In this document: positions 12,399 to 24,711 of the stretch, one piece after another
How the letters are laid out: each line of letters begins with the position of its first letter
Numbering within the stretch: the stretch's first letter is position 1
Assembly: GCA_944990035.1 (NCBI GenBank)
Contig: CALYLX010000160.1
Coordinates: 496,001 to 560,000 of the forward strand
DNA: 64,000 bases
Direction of reading: 5' to 3'
From: Clitopilus passeckerianus
Taxonomy: Eukaryota > Basidiomycota > Agaricomycetes > Agaricales > Entolomataceae
The notes under the pieces: model-generated
Databases searched by the model: none
Told to the model about the DNA's origin: nothing
Seen by the model: only the letters and a program-made list of their open reading frames with translations
Program-made: the position numbers and the translations under genes

Positions 12399-14964
12399 TA
12401 ATTCCTCCTTAAACCGACTCTCCACCTTCTCTGATTGCGCAGTCTTCGTTCCATCACCCTCGTCGGGTTCGGGTTTTAGGTCAGGGCCTCCTTGGTCGGA
12501 GGTACCGTGAGTTATCTTCGGTGGGGGGATCTCCTGGTCGTCTCCAACCGCCGCCGCCGTTGGCATTTCCGTGGCCACAGGCGTAGCCTCATGGGCATCC
12601 ACAACATGAGGATGGACATCACGTCCTTCCGGAGCTTTCTCCTGCTGCCTTTTGCTCGGTGTTCTCTTGACATTGGCACCAGCGTTCGGACCAGTGACAG
12701 TGGCGTCAACTCCTTCTCTAGACGCAGTATCATCGTAGTTCGGTTCGGTAGCAGTAGCAGTGTCAGGACGAGCCGCATCACTGTTGACGCGTGTGCGTTG
12801 GTGTTCATCGTCGTCTTGATTAGGATTCGAATCATATTTCCCAATCTATTGCAGAAACAAAAAAGTATGAACATAGGGTATTTCCAAAAATTGAATGAAA
12901 TGAGAATAGAAAGCGACGAAAGAGTACGAGAAAAAAAAAAGCCCGATCCATCCAATTACAACGTCCAACAAGTCCAAGAACGATAATGGAGAAAGAGCAG
13001 GCTAAGCTTCATCGACTTTACTTACGGGAAATTCACCCGGCAAGTGTTCGACTGCAGGTGCAGGTTTCTTGTCAAGCCCGACCCCGTACCCATTCTGGGC
13101 ATGGCCAGGATGACTATACCTCGGCGGCTCACTATGAGCATCAGCATACATATCCTCCCCATCATCCTCTCCCTCGCCTCCATTAACGCCAACCTCATCA
13201 TGTCCATGCCCATGCCCATGAGAATGCACCCCATCAGGCATCCCATGCTCATGATGAATCGGCAAGCCCTCATCATGATCAACCTCCTCCTCCACACTAC
13301 TCCCCTCCACCTCCTCGTCCTCATCAGCCTCCTCCTCCTCCGAATTATACCCAACACTCCTAACCGCAGCCGCAATCGGCCCACTCCTCTCCATACTCTC
13401 ACTCGCCACCAAAAACCTCGCACAAAGCATCCTCAAATCATTCCACCACTCCATCATATCCTCCCTACTCCTCGCCCTGAAACTATACGCATGCCCACTC
13501 CCTCCCGTACTCCCAAACGTCCCACTCCTCTTCAAAAGCGAACTCAACCCATGCCCAGCCTTCGTCGTCCCCGTCCCATCCCTCCTCTCCTCAATATGGA
13601 ACTTATGCGACCTCGCATTCTGGCCGGAGGGCGGGCCTAGTGTACACGCAGGGAGGAACAGACTGAACATCGGAACGAGCCCCTCCTGGCTTCTCGGATC
13701 CGCACTCTTATATTCATGCAGGAACCCAGCGGGGGTTAGAACGAAGTAGCTCTCCCTATACCGCCTCGTGTACCGTTTCTTCCTCTCCAGCCAGCCGGAA
13801 TGAACAGGGATGACGGAGGGGTCTTCCCGGCTCGGGTAGTCGATTCTGCTGGGATCGCGGAGGGGCGTTTCGGGGTCTAGGAGGTGGTCGCTCCGGGCGG
13901 CGAAGCTGATCCATTCTTGGTCGGCCTGGAGGGAGTTGAAGTGCGTGGTGAGGGACTGGAAGGTGTCGGCGACGGCGATGGAGGAGCGGGATTGCCATTC
14001 GTCAAAGGTCTGCCAGGCGGATTGGAGAGCACGGACGATGCCTTCTTCGAAGTGGGCAGAGTTCTGCTGCATAATGATGATGGACTTCTGGAGAAGGTTT
14101 TCTTCGTGGACTTGTTTCTGGAGTTGGTGTACAACGGCCTGGTTCGCAACAAAGCTAACATAGGAAATTAGTTAAGTCAAACGGGAAGGAAGAGACAGGG
14201 CAGTGAACGTACGGATCGTTCTTGTGAGTAACGTGCATGGGCGAGTTCTTGAAGAGGGAAATATTGGTCGAGAGTTCAGTAATGAGTCGAGCAGACATTT
14301 CGCGCTCTTTGGCTACGTTGGTAGCCAGCTTCCCTGTGTCATTCTGGATGTTCTACGAGCGAACATTAGGGCGACGATAAGCACGATAGCCAGGTGGTTA
14401 TGCATACCTTGAGGTGAGCCTTGATCTCGGTACGCAGCTTCTCGAGATGTTGAACAATCGAACTATCTATCGTTCGACCAAGATTGGCATGTTGGTCGGC
14501 GATGACTCGAGTCTTGTCTCGGATACTGTAATACACATCCTAGGAGAGCTGCAGGTTAGCTTCTTGCCTCAAAGAACACCTCTTAGTATCGTACCTGTAG
14601 TCCATTTTCACCCAAGAACTGGTTCCCAGACCGAAATGGAACCTGGATGACGGCTCCAAGCCTGGTCAGCTCCTTTGCGACATTGTTCTCGATATCGGCA
14701 ATTCCCTGCAGAAACCGGTGTCAGAGCTACCACAGACCACCAACAGAGCAGTCCAAGTACTTCAAAGTAAGCAATGAGCTGCTTGACGATAGCCTTCCAA
14801 GCGACAAAGCGTTCAATGAGGACGTCGGAAGGTCTGAGATCCTGCGGTTGAATAGCCTTCTTGATCAACGATTGGTTTCTGGACATCGTTGATCCATGTT
14901 TACTAGCCCTAGATATAGAGGTCGCTCGAGAGGCTGAGCGTTGCAGCTCGACTTCGTGGTTCAT
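12396..14964 (-). CDS. SLM1-like PH-domain protein (721 aa, 6 exons)
   Basis: Exons 14964-14761, 14705-14595, 14539-14408, 14352-14213, 14154-13026 and 12845-12396 join in phase (2166 nt). The N-terminal half (residues about 25-240: FVAWKAIVKQLIAYFE.., QFLGENGLQDVYYSIRDKTR.., HLEKLRTEIKAH) is the helical BAR-like region of the yeast Slm1/Slm2 family. It is followed by a PH domain opening HSGWLERKKRYTRRYRESYF and closing around MMEWWNDLRMLCARFL. In yeast these proteins bind PI(4,5)P2 at the plasma membrane and act with TORC2 in actin and sphingolipid control. The tail is long, acidic, and His- and Pro-rich. An upstream in-frame TAA limits the start to 14964 or the ATG 72 nt later. Skipping the last splice (GTAAGT at 13025) would give a shorter form ending VSKVDEA. 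The stop is discussed separately. Confidence 0.87.
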
Positions 14965-16099
14965 GGCGTGCTCGTCGTCAAACCGGTCGTGTCCGTCGTT
15001 GGCAGTGATGAAGAAGAATTGGCCGACGATTTAAGAGTCTGGAATGATTTGACGTCATCAATAACACGTGTTCGGCAAAGCGAGCCTCTTGCCAAACAAA
15101 GACAATCAACACTGCCTTCAATTCGCGAGCGAAGAGGAAAAGCTAACCTCGGGGTTGCACGGATGTGTGAGGACTCCACTAGATCGTCATAAACTTTCCC
15201 TTTACAAGAGCGCTGCCACAGGCTCGAAAATTGCCTAAGACTTACCTTGCAGAAAACCTCAGCCTCAAAAACCACTTCCGTTATGAGGATGAACAAGAAC
15301 TTGACAAAAACATAGGGCTGGTTCCATCTAATTCCAGTAGCTCTTTCAAGTTCTTGACTCTACAGTATTATGGTTTCCATATGGTAGAGTCGCGGTCCTC
15401 TTGCCGAACAACTACGTACGGGAGCTTACGCTGATCTGGGCCGAGCAACCCTTACATTCCATACCTTGAGAAACTCGTTCGCCACTTCACATGTTTTGAC
15501 TGAGGGCTCAGGGCACCTCACATCTCCATGATAATCCAGTGGTCATTAGGCGCTTTTGACTCACTACGATCCAGGGGAAGTAGGGTCCTCTTGATTGAAA
15601 AGCAACTAGAACCTTTGGATCGATCACTTTCGAATCCACACGGATCTCGTGGTATGCCGGACGTCTCGCGAATTCTTCCTCTTGGCCGTTTCTCGCTACC
15701 TCAACTCCAGATGGATGGTCAATGAACGCAGTCGCACGCTATTTTAACTGAGATCCTCTACGATGGCCTACGAAGACCATATCTGACGTCCGACTTCCAC
15801 TTCAAGTTCGTTGTCCTGGTCGAGAAAGCCGGACGATCATACCGAAAAGATAGGGCCCGCCACTCAGGGACGTCTCCCGGCAGAATCATGAATCCCCACC
15901 TGGCGGTCCTAGCACATTGTTTTACCGTCACAGTCGAAAGGCTACATAACCATCGTCATGCGACTTCCCGTTGCCTACCATGCTTCCCCAACCCTCCTTC
16001 CCCTAGTTCCCGCCTGAAGATGGCAGATACCGCATTCAATATGTAGGTCTTGTCGAGTAGAATCCTATGCCTCTGCAAGGAAACTTAACTTTCACCAGG
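14965..16099. other. Intergenic, promoter side of two divergent genes
   Basis: No domain-bearing frame. It separates the minus-strand SLM1-like gene from the plus-strand DUF6533 gene. The segment at about 15860-16060 resembles the stretch at about 18165-18380, as expected if the downstream gene was duplicated with its promoter. Confidence 0.4.
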
Positions 16100-17690
16100 A
16101 TGACGCCTCGGCTCTTCCAACTATCATCCTTCATTGTTCTAGTGTATGATCACGGTATGTTTTCGCGCAACTCTCCAGACTCACACAAATCTCACGTAAA
16201 CTCCAGGATTGACGTTCTCGGAAGAAGTCGAGAAGATATGGATGCGTCGTTTCAGCGGAGTCACTCTTTTATTTCTCCTAAACCGCTATTTCACCCCTAT
16301 CGAAATGGCCTTCGCTGTCGTAGGTACGCCGACAACCGTCAAATGGGCAACTTCATGCTGATGCAGCCTCACAATCTAGCTGTTAACGATCCGAATTATG
16401 TTGGGGAGGTGAGCGCTCCCCTAATCAACTCGACGCGAGACTCATTCCATTCGTATGATAACTCAGCTGTACGTGCTCGCCCAACACCCGAAATAGAATT
16501 CCTCTTACGTTTTCAAAGCTGCAGGAATACTGTTAAAATGCAAGCATTCGGGGCAGTGGCTATTGTGGCGGGTTCGTCTATCCCTCTTGATACCTTCACC
16601 CGTTGACGCCCGCTCATCCCATTTGCAGTCGGCGAACGTTAGTACACCCTCTCTACCTTGACTGAGTTTGCAACTGAAAGGAACTTTAATCAATCAGTCA
16701 TCATGATCCTTCGCGTCGTAGCGTTCTGGGATCGCTCGAGGGCGGTTATCATCCTCCTAGCCGTCATGTGGATAGCTCAGGTCGTTGTATCCTGCATCGG
16801 GTTCTCTAGTGGCCATGGTACGATTTTCTCCACCCTACGCTCGCCAATGCTACAACAACAAGATGCTGAATCTGAGTCTATCTTTCAAGCGGTATGGCAA
16901 TGGCCTCGTCCAGATATGCACGGTAAGGAGGCCTCATGGTCCCGCACTACCTCGATACCTGATCAACCGACCAGGATGTGTATATATGGGGGGTAGTTCC
17001 ATATTTCGTAAGCCAAATTTTCCTTCCCCGAACCTCTCAATTCAACTTGAATACCGTCAAAGCGGCGATGTGGATAATTGCCTTAATAACAAACACCGCA
17101 ATATTCCTTCTCACTATCTACCGCTCAATTCACAAACAGCTTTTACCAGGGCGTGATACTCCGTTCGTACCTATCTTGTCGAAGACCTCTTCCTTCAACT
17201 TCAGCAGCTGATCCACCGCCACAACCCAGAATCCTACGAGTTTTTATACGAGATGGAGTGGTATACTTCGCCAGCATCTTCATTGCCAACCTCATCAACA
17301 CCCTAATCTATTTTGTCAGTCGTCGTTCTCCCGCTCTACCCCTTTGTATAAGGTAGCCACAACTATGCTGACTAGAGCCATGCTTCCAATTAGCTCGCTC
17401 CTTCGGAAAGCAAATCTCTGACAACGTCTTTCACGACGGTCATAACGTCCACCATGGTCTCGCGGCTTGTCCTCAACCTCCGGCTCGCAGCGGCGAGGAC
17501 GCAGGCCCTAACAACGACTGACTGGAATGGTAGGCAAAGTCAACCATTGAGCTTCCTTCACAGGACGATTGAGCATATTGGAGAGGATGTAGACGAGAAG
17601 GGAGGAGATGAAGTTACATGGGAAGGAGATAAGAACGAAATTATAGATGTAGATATTCCGCTGCGCGATATACCCAAGCAATGTGCATAG
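16100..17690 (+). CDS. DUF6533-type membrane protein, copy 1
   Basis: Multi-exon gene for a fungal membrane protein with about seven helices, of unknown function. The first two exons are clear: LFQLSSFIVLVYDHG, intron GTATGT..CTCCAG, then LTFSEEVEKIWMRRFSGV and FLLNRYFTPIEMAFAVV, which is the DUF6533 signature (acidic-EKIW-RRF...LF-LNRY). Further exons give QSVIMILRVVAFWDRSRAV and MWIAQVVVSCIGFSSGH (about 16695-16815), AAMWIIALITNTAIFLLTIY (about 17065-17125), a segment near 17245-17320 (VVYFASIFIANLINTLIYFV) and a soluble acidic tail after SRLVLNLRLAAAR ending at 17690. The exons near 16330-16560 could not be joined with confidence, so part may be decayed. The start was chosen by alignment with copy 2; an ATG 33 nt upstream is in frame. 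Confidence 0.6.
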
Positions 17691-18385
17691 AGTCCTTTAG
17701 ACCGCAGGAGCGCACAATCTTGCCGCGAAACCTTAACGCATGTAACTCCTCGCCGTGAGAACTTTGTCGCCACTGCACATGTTCGATCGAAGCCCGTCTC
17801 TCAAATGACGCTATGGTGGCCAATAGACACGTTCTACCATCTTCGATCCAGGAAACGCAGGGTCTTCCTGATCGAAAGTGAATAGAGTCTTGATAGGTTC
17901 GTTTATGATCGATCATTATTGTTGAGGTTACTTTTACCTTGTGATAATCTGCGACCCGCATTGTCCAAGCTCCGTAGTACTCCTTGCGCTCAACTTGAAG
18001 CGACCCAGGCTGGCTAGAATATGGGCTTTATACATCAAACCTCTCTTACGGAGGTCACAGTGTCAAAGGCCGTGGAAACGTTATCGACCTGCAAGTCGCC
18101 GCAGAGTCGAGGTCCTGGTAGGACGCGGCATGAAGGACGACGATCTGACCAAGTAGGTATGGTCTGCCACTCAGGGACATCTCCAAGAACCTCATCACGA
18201 CACACCTGAAAATCCCAAGGAAAACAACCTCTACCGCCTCAGTTAAAAGACTAGATAAGACCAGTGGCACACTCGCATAACCCGTTCGCCCCACCATCAC
18301 ATCCAGGATGGCAAGTACCGCCGCAAATATGTGAGTCCGTAGCATTGTATTCTATCTTCTGACAGGAGCGTTAAATCTCAGAAGG

Positions 18386-19854
18386 ATGACGTCCAAGTTT
18401 TTCCAAATTTCATCCTTTGCTGTCCTAATCTTTGATCACGGTATGCTCCTTGAGCATCCATCAAACTTCGTATTATCCTCACATTATGTGCCGTCAGTAT
18501 TGACATTCCACGAAGAACTTGAGAAGATATGGAGGCGTCGCTTCAGTGGTGTCACACTTTTATTTCTCGTGAACCGCTATTTCACTCTCTTCAACATGAT
18601 TTTTGCAATTGAAGGTACGCTTTCGGTTCCAGAAACTGGTTACTCATTATTCAATGCTAATAATACATTTCCAAGCTGTCCATGATTGGCGTTTTGTTGG
18701 GAAGGTAAGTATTCATATTCCCCCAGGTTGTTCAAACACGGACCTAAGACCGTTCTTATGGTTTCGCAGATGTACGTACGCGTCCTATCGCCCATAAACG
18801 GGACCTTGATGCCTGAAAGGCTGCCATCATACTGTGAAGATGCAAGGATTTGGAGGAGTAGCTATCGCAGCAGGTTCGTGAGTCACCCCAAACCTGCATT
18901 CCGAACTCCTCACCTAACACCCAACAGTCTGTGAACGTCAGTGCCTCGAGCGGGTTATACTGTCGGTTTATAATTGACTCTATACAATCAGTCGTTATGA
19001 TCCTTCGCGTCGTAGCATTCTGGGATCGGTCCAAAGCGGTTATCCTTCTCCTGTCCATCCTATGGATAGCTCAGCTCACTCTATCCTGTATAGGGTTCGC
19101 TAGTGGACATGGTAGGTTTTTTTCTTACACTCCCATCTCTGAAACAATGAGCTGAACGCGAACCTATCACGCACAGAGGCAGAATGGCCTCGCCCCGATA
19201 TACACGGTAAGCATACCCTCATCCGGTCTGCTCTCACTCCTAACTTAGTAGCCAGGATGTGTATTCATGGGAAGTAGCTCCCTATTTCGTAAGCCCGCTG
19301 CCCACCTGAGGCTCTAGTTTGAAGCTGACTCCCTCCAAAGCCGCAACCTGGATAGCCGCATTAGTGACGAACACCACGATATTCATCCTCACGATCTACC
19401 GCTCAATCCACAGGAATCTCTTGCCGGGGCGTGATATTCCGTTCGTACCCCTCTTCGTTCCCGGTATTCATCCGAAGCTGGATATTGAATACCACCCAGA
19501 ATACTACGAATCTTCATACGAGATGGAGTGGTATACTTCGGCGCCATCTTCATGGCCGATTTAATCAACACCTTGATCTATTTTGTCAGGGAAACACGGC
19601 CGACCGGAATGATCCAAGAAAAAAGCGAATCGCGAAAACCCCTGCAAATGAATTAAAACCAAATTATGCAGTGCATTATTTCCGGCTTACGAGAAAAGGT
19701 TTTCGGAGGAGCCGTCACGATGGGTATTGACAAGGAACGGAAGCTAATATCGTCATGTCTGATAGATATACTTACAAGATACCCTCTAGTAAATGAGGAG
19801 TCAGTAACTGAAAATCAGTCAACCACGTCAGACTTACGGAACCTAACATCATGA
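18386..19854 (+). CDS. DUF6533-type membrane protein, copy 2 (possibly decayed)
   Basis: Tandem paralogue of the preceding gene: MTSKFFQISSFAVLIFDHG, intron, LTFHEELEKIWRRRFSGV with FLVNRYFTLFNMIF, then QSVVMILRVVAFWDRSKAV and LLSILWIAQLTLSCIGFASGH (about 18990-19110), AATWIAALVTNTTIFILTIY (about 19340-19400) and a segment near 19530-19590. The order of helices matches copy 1. The region 18660-18900 between the DUF6533 exon and the next helix is hard to splice, and the C-terminal tail differs from copy 1 and runs into several alternative stops. It is either a diverged active copy or a pseudogene. Exon borders beyond the first two are uncertain. Confidence 0.5.
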
Positions 19855-21645
19855 TCGGGGGGACCCTAACAGCCGGGAAGTACTTGGCAAGGAGAGCGAT
19901 CGGCGTGCCAAAGCTGCACAGCTGGACTAATCGTCAGCTATGTATGGCAGGGAGGTAACTTACCCGGTGAAAGGCACCTGCCCAACCGTTTAGTAGACCT
20001 GACGCAGTAAAGTTCCCGAACTCGCGGAGAAGACCATCACTAGAATGTAGTACTAGTATGGGTGGTTCGACTATCAGATTTCTTGCAAACACAGTATGCA
20101 TAGGCCATGCGCTTGCCTGATTTACCGTCAGTTCGATGTCCTTGTCCCAGCCACCTATCTTTCCGTATCCTACGTACCCCAGGTCGAATTCGGTGAACAG
20201 GAACCTGGGAACAATTGTAAGATAATAACCTCGTTCAAAGTTCGGTAAGTCACTTACATAAGCATCTCGAGAAGAAATGGGGTACGGCGGTGTAGTTTTG
20301 GGGGAAGAGATATGAGCTTGTATCGATATTTCCTGCCCTGAACGGCTTAGAGGTCATTTGGCTGTATTTTACGTTCATCATCTCATTTCTCTGAGAATCG
20401 AGAACAGGAACTGATTGACACCACATAGTTGCCCCTGGAAAAGGCGATTCTATTCAATGGTGTTCGCAAGGAACCGTGGTCGCCCACAATGAACTTGAGG
20501 TGAAAGCTACTCAACGTCGACTCGGACTCGGAGCTGAGGCCTGATGCATGATGCATCGATGTGACGACGAGGCGTGGCTCGGGAAAATGATAAAAATGGA
20601 AGTCCTTGAATTGGTGGCTGGTGGCAGTGAACGTGCGGGTAGAGGGCCGTGGCAAGCGGGGCCGCCTGGCAGTACGAGTCTGGGCTATGATGCTTGGTCG
20701 ATCAGTCGATGTCGAGAGGCGATGAGCACGCAATGAAATGACGATTTCACTTTCTAAATAGCAGAACAGGAATTCTGGCCTGTATAATGACCTTCCGCCC
20801 AACGGGATCTCTCATGGTCGGGCGGATGTTTGTGGCCCAAGCAACTGCTTCTGAGTCGCGGCACAACGCTGATTTCGCCCTTCTGGCGATTGTTCTTTCA
20901 ATACAGCTCTTTCAGCGCACAGAGAGCCTTCAGAATCGGTAATATAGATAATAACATGCTATACTTGATATCTGCCACCAATGAGTAGTTGAAACCCCTC
21001 CTACGGTGCCATCAAAAATTCTAAAGGTGCAGTTATTCGACCTTACTTGCACCCCCCATGCACACCAAAGGTATTTATGACCATTTAGCCTGCCATATAT
21101 ATGGAATATCTATATGCATTGAATGATACCCACAATGTCCCTCCAAAAATGCGAAGTTTACAGTCGATAGTAGGGAAGAGAACACAAACCAGGACAGGAA
21201 ACCAGACGGCCACGAGGAACTCAGAAACATTGAACCCGGCCTTGACAAATTTGAACCCTAGATTGGACGGCTACAGGTACAAGCCTATGGACAGGGAGGC
21301 AGTCTGGCTATCCAAGGCTCAGCCCCTGCACAAACCTTCGCAGCGGCTGCACGCTGCTCAAGTTTGTGCCTGCGAGTCGCCATCTAACTGGAAATGATGA
21401 TATCAATAACAAGATCAAACTTCATCAAAGGCCATCAAGTCGATGTTCTTGAAAAGGAAATGTTTCCTAATTCAGTTGTTTGCCAGGACAACAACGGAAA
21501 TACAACGAGAAAACGGTTACGAGCCAATGACATCGCGAGAAAACCACATAACAATTCGAAACCTGGTTTATTTTGATGGTTTAAGTCGCAACTGTTGTAA
21601 GTCCGAATCTTACGTTATAACCTCCAGACTCGTAATAGTTACCTA

Positions 21646-21933
21646 TCAATGATCTGTCTTCTCGTAAACCAGAGATGAATGCCGAGCGTACATCTGCAAG
21701 TTAGGCTTTACAAACATTTTCGGACAACCAGTCGGCTTCGGAGCCTTATGCACAACATGTTGCGCCCTAAAGGAGTGTCGGACAGAAATGTTAGAACGGG
21801 TAATAATCAAAGTAGCGTGTGGTTCATTGCATCTTGGACTCTTGGAGTCTGGATAACTCGGATAGAGGAGGTCACCATAATAAAACAAACTCAAGGCTCG
21901 TAAACCGCCACGCAAAGCATTGGCCATCCCCAC
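21646..21933 (-). repeat. Dispersed repeat copy A (inverted partner at 63244-63535)
   Basis: About 285 bp that match, in inverted orientation and roughly 80 % by eye, the segment at 63244-63535. Both encode a recognisable shared frame around VVHKAPKPTGC and NLQMY..HSSLVY. Each copy has an open frame but they differ by small insertions. It is probably a relic of a gene or transposon family; no protein domain is recognised. Confidence 0.7.
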
Positions 21934-23253
21934 AAGTGTTTGTGAATGACATCCAACTGCCTACCTCAAACTGACTGGTAGGCCTGACCATCAACAAGAC
22001 TTTCCTGTCGGTTGAGCTCAGCTACCTTCCATTTCCGGCTAATGTGGCAGTCTGACTATGGGTGGGGGCGTGGAGCGATGTAGCTGAGTTCGAAATGTTA
22101 TACTATATATGGTATATTGCTCTGATCCGCCCTACTCTGTAAGGCAAATTGTTATACCTATTTAATCAACTGCACATGACTGACGTGATCGAGGATTCTG
22201 ATTGGTTCTTGCTTCTGAATTAATTAATTAATTTTTCTTCCTCTGCGAGGCCCCCATCCATAGTCAGAGTGCCGCTAATGTGTGTCCAACACACATTTAT
22301 TCCTGTAAAGGCTTGGATCTTGTCATGGCTTCATCCGACGGCCATTTGGCTCACTTTAAGAAACCTCTGACTGGTGAATCTGTAACGGTATATAAAGAAC
22401 AGCATCATCTATTAGAGGCTTTGCTTAAATCAAGGCTGATTCAATGCAAAGCCTTGTTTTACCGTAATATTTTTGGAGGGCCTGGGACACTACCAGACAA
22501 CTATACAATCACGATACTTGGCCACCCATAGAATTCCTCTGGCTCCCATTCCGTCCAGCTTCTCCATGGAATACTTCTCCATTTACAGAACCAATTGCTT
22601 TGGGATCCAACACGAGGACCCATCAGCGTACCGACCTGCGCGGATCGCATTCAACTGATTGAGGACTTGAATGCTATCACGAGTACGACATATCACTCAA
22701 TGGGGGTACGCTATCTTTACCCCACCAATTCGCAGATGAAGGGTACCCCGCATGGCAGAGAGAAATACTTCCAAAGACAAAGGACAGATATGCACAGGAT
22801 GATTGTCTCAACTGAATCTGATTCTCTGGCGATTATCTTCAACTCTTCGACCTCAACAATACATGCGAGATGCTTTTTGACCGTAACAATTACCTCAAAA
22901 ACTTCATCAGAGGCGTAGTAGATCTGGATTTGTTCCTGAACCGACGACAAATACATTCATGCAACTTACGACTCCTTAAGCACGGGATGATAGATGTTTG
23001 CTTGGTAGGCATTATAATCTACTCCCAGTCATCTGCGGCCATAGGCCATTAGTAGTTTCCAAACTTTTGGGGCTCGAATGCCGCCCCAGGAAAGGGGCCG
23101 CATCCGGTAATATCATAACACCTGGGGAACCTGAGAGTTGTAGGCCACATCCGTTAGACTCGTAGCGCCTGAGAAGCACGAGGGTAGTCAGCAGGTGTTG
23201 CAGCGCTAGAACGCCTTTAATCGATGGAACGCAATCATAGTATAGCACAAATC

Positions 23254-23260
23254 TATTTAA
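23254..23260 (+). promoter_or_regulatory. TATA-like box
   Basis: TATTTAA, about 60 nt upstream of the ATG of the small secreted protein gene at 23319. Confidence 0.4.
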
Positions 23261-23318
23261 GAGTCTGTTTGGCCAGAGCAGATCCCAAAAATTCTCCCTC
23301 TCCGAGTACAACCCAACA

Positions 23319-23817
23319 ATGAAATTCACGTCTGCCTCCACTCTCATCACTCTCGTGGCCATGGCCATGTCGGTTTCGTCTGCCTCTTCAGGTGGCGGCG
23401 GCTGCCTTCCTCTCTTGAGGGGCAGCCAGGATCCTCTGATGCCCATCGCAAGTCCCAGCAGTACGTAACTCATCTTTGTTGCTAGTAATACACCCCATCT
23501 CCAACTGACTACTCACATCTGCAGACCAGCTTGCCATCGACAGTAATGGTACCAACACCTACAGTTCAATGCCTACCCATACAAACGAAGCTACTAGTGA
23601 GCCAACTAGGGCATATTTTCCAGACACGCCCGAGAACAGAGCAAATCCCTTGATACCGACCAAGGAGATGCTGGAGATTGAGAAAGCGGCTCTTGAAGCG
23701 GCTGACGAGAGCTGTAGGCCGTATGGTCATTCGTGTGAGACGACACCTGGCGCCTGGCCATGCTGCCCCGGATACACTTGTTACGCCGTCTTTTTGTTGG
23801 CCGGTTGGTGTTGGTAA
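23319..23817 (+). CDS. Small secreted protein with knottin-like C-terminus (144 aa)
   Basis: Two exons (23319-23460 and 23525-23817; intron GTACGT..CTGCAG) give 144 residues. The N-terminus is a classical signal peptide (MKFTSASTLITLVAMAMSVS, then SASS). A middle region is polar and Thr/Pro-rich (TNEATSEPTRAYFPDTPENR), and the last 35 residues hold six cysteines spaced C-x6-C-x8-CC-x4-C-x9-C, ending CW. This is the cysteine order of the inhibitor-cystine-knot (knottin) fold, so a disulfide-rich mini-domain released from a propeptide is plausible; the fold is an inference. Fungal secreted proteins of this size are often effectors, inhibitors or cell-wall components. A related pattern occurs in the gene at 28384. 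Confidence 0.8.
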
Positions 23818-24711
23818 ACGTAGGGAGCTTTACGATCATGCGTGGTTTCAAGAATGTGCAATGTTTCAAGAAATTAGCTACAGTAGTTGATAGGGACCGG
23901 TTGATGTATTCCTGTTATATTGTCGTTGTCAAAATGATTCTTGTCACGACGTTCAGTTGTCGTTGGTCTTTTTCACGCCTATTTGTTGGAGTTCGTCAAA
24001 TGATTTGCGAATGATGTTCGGGAGAAGGTCCAACAACTGATCTCCCAACGACAACTCGTGTCTGGTCCCCTCGGAGGGCTGTTTGGAACGTTGATATTTT
24101 TTGATCCGTTGCCAATAGAGTGCAATCGCAGCTGATAGATGCCTCCACTTCCCCACTGGCGGGTCCCTGCGTGGGTACCATACAAGAAGGCGTGGGCCGT
24201 GGACCTTTCTACACGAACCATACCTATCCTCTCTATCTTGCAGCGACAGGCCACTTAATCCTTCCTGGTCCCTGATATCCTCGTATCACACTCGTCGATC
24301 TGGCTGTGGCACCGCAGGCAACCCTCTAAACTCGAGTGACATGAGCGCCCTTCTGACCTCGTGCCGCTGCAATCTAACGACTGTCAGTGTCATAGTCTAC
24401 TGCGACCTGACTGCGACAGCAGAAAAAAAAGTGCTTACAACAATGTGGACTATATGAGGCCTTGAGCTAGCAAAGATTTGGATACACTCATGGTGTCATT
24501 TTCGGTTTCTATTAGGCGCCTTAGCTATATATCGACCACTCAAACAACTACTTGTCGTTGGCGCCACAGGCGTCTGTCGATCAAACACAAATGAAGTCAC
24601 TTCCTTCGTCCGATTTTGAATAGATAAAGATGGTTATCGCCTGATGCCCGTTTCTGTATGCTCAGTATATAGTTAGTGAGTTGGAGTCGCCGGCTGGAAG
24701 GGATCACACCG
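23818..24711. other. Intergenic, nothing recognised
   Basis: Short frames only on both strands. No domain, repeat or RNA gene seen. Confidence 0.4.

Larger units (their letters stand above)
19863..23318. other. Gene-poor 3.5 kb
   Basis: A minus-strand stretch at about 19870-20380 looks like eroded coding sequence (FLFTEFDLGYVGYGKIGGWD, then LLREFGNFTASGLLNGWAGA, split by intron-like gaps), but I do not recognise its family. The rest has only short frames, apart from the diverged repeat at 21646-21933, listed separately. Confidence 0.35.

Noticed and set aside
12512..13640. Long frames on both strands opposite the SLM1-like gene (for example 12512-12955 minus in another frame and 13044-13640 plus).
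   Set aside because: They are shadows caused by GC-rich and low-complexity coding sequence; they have no domain and conflict with the well-supported exons.
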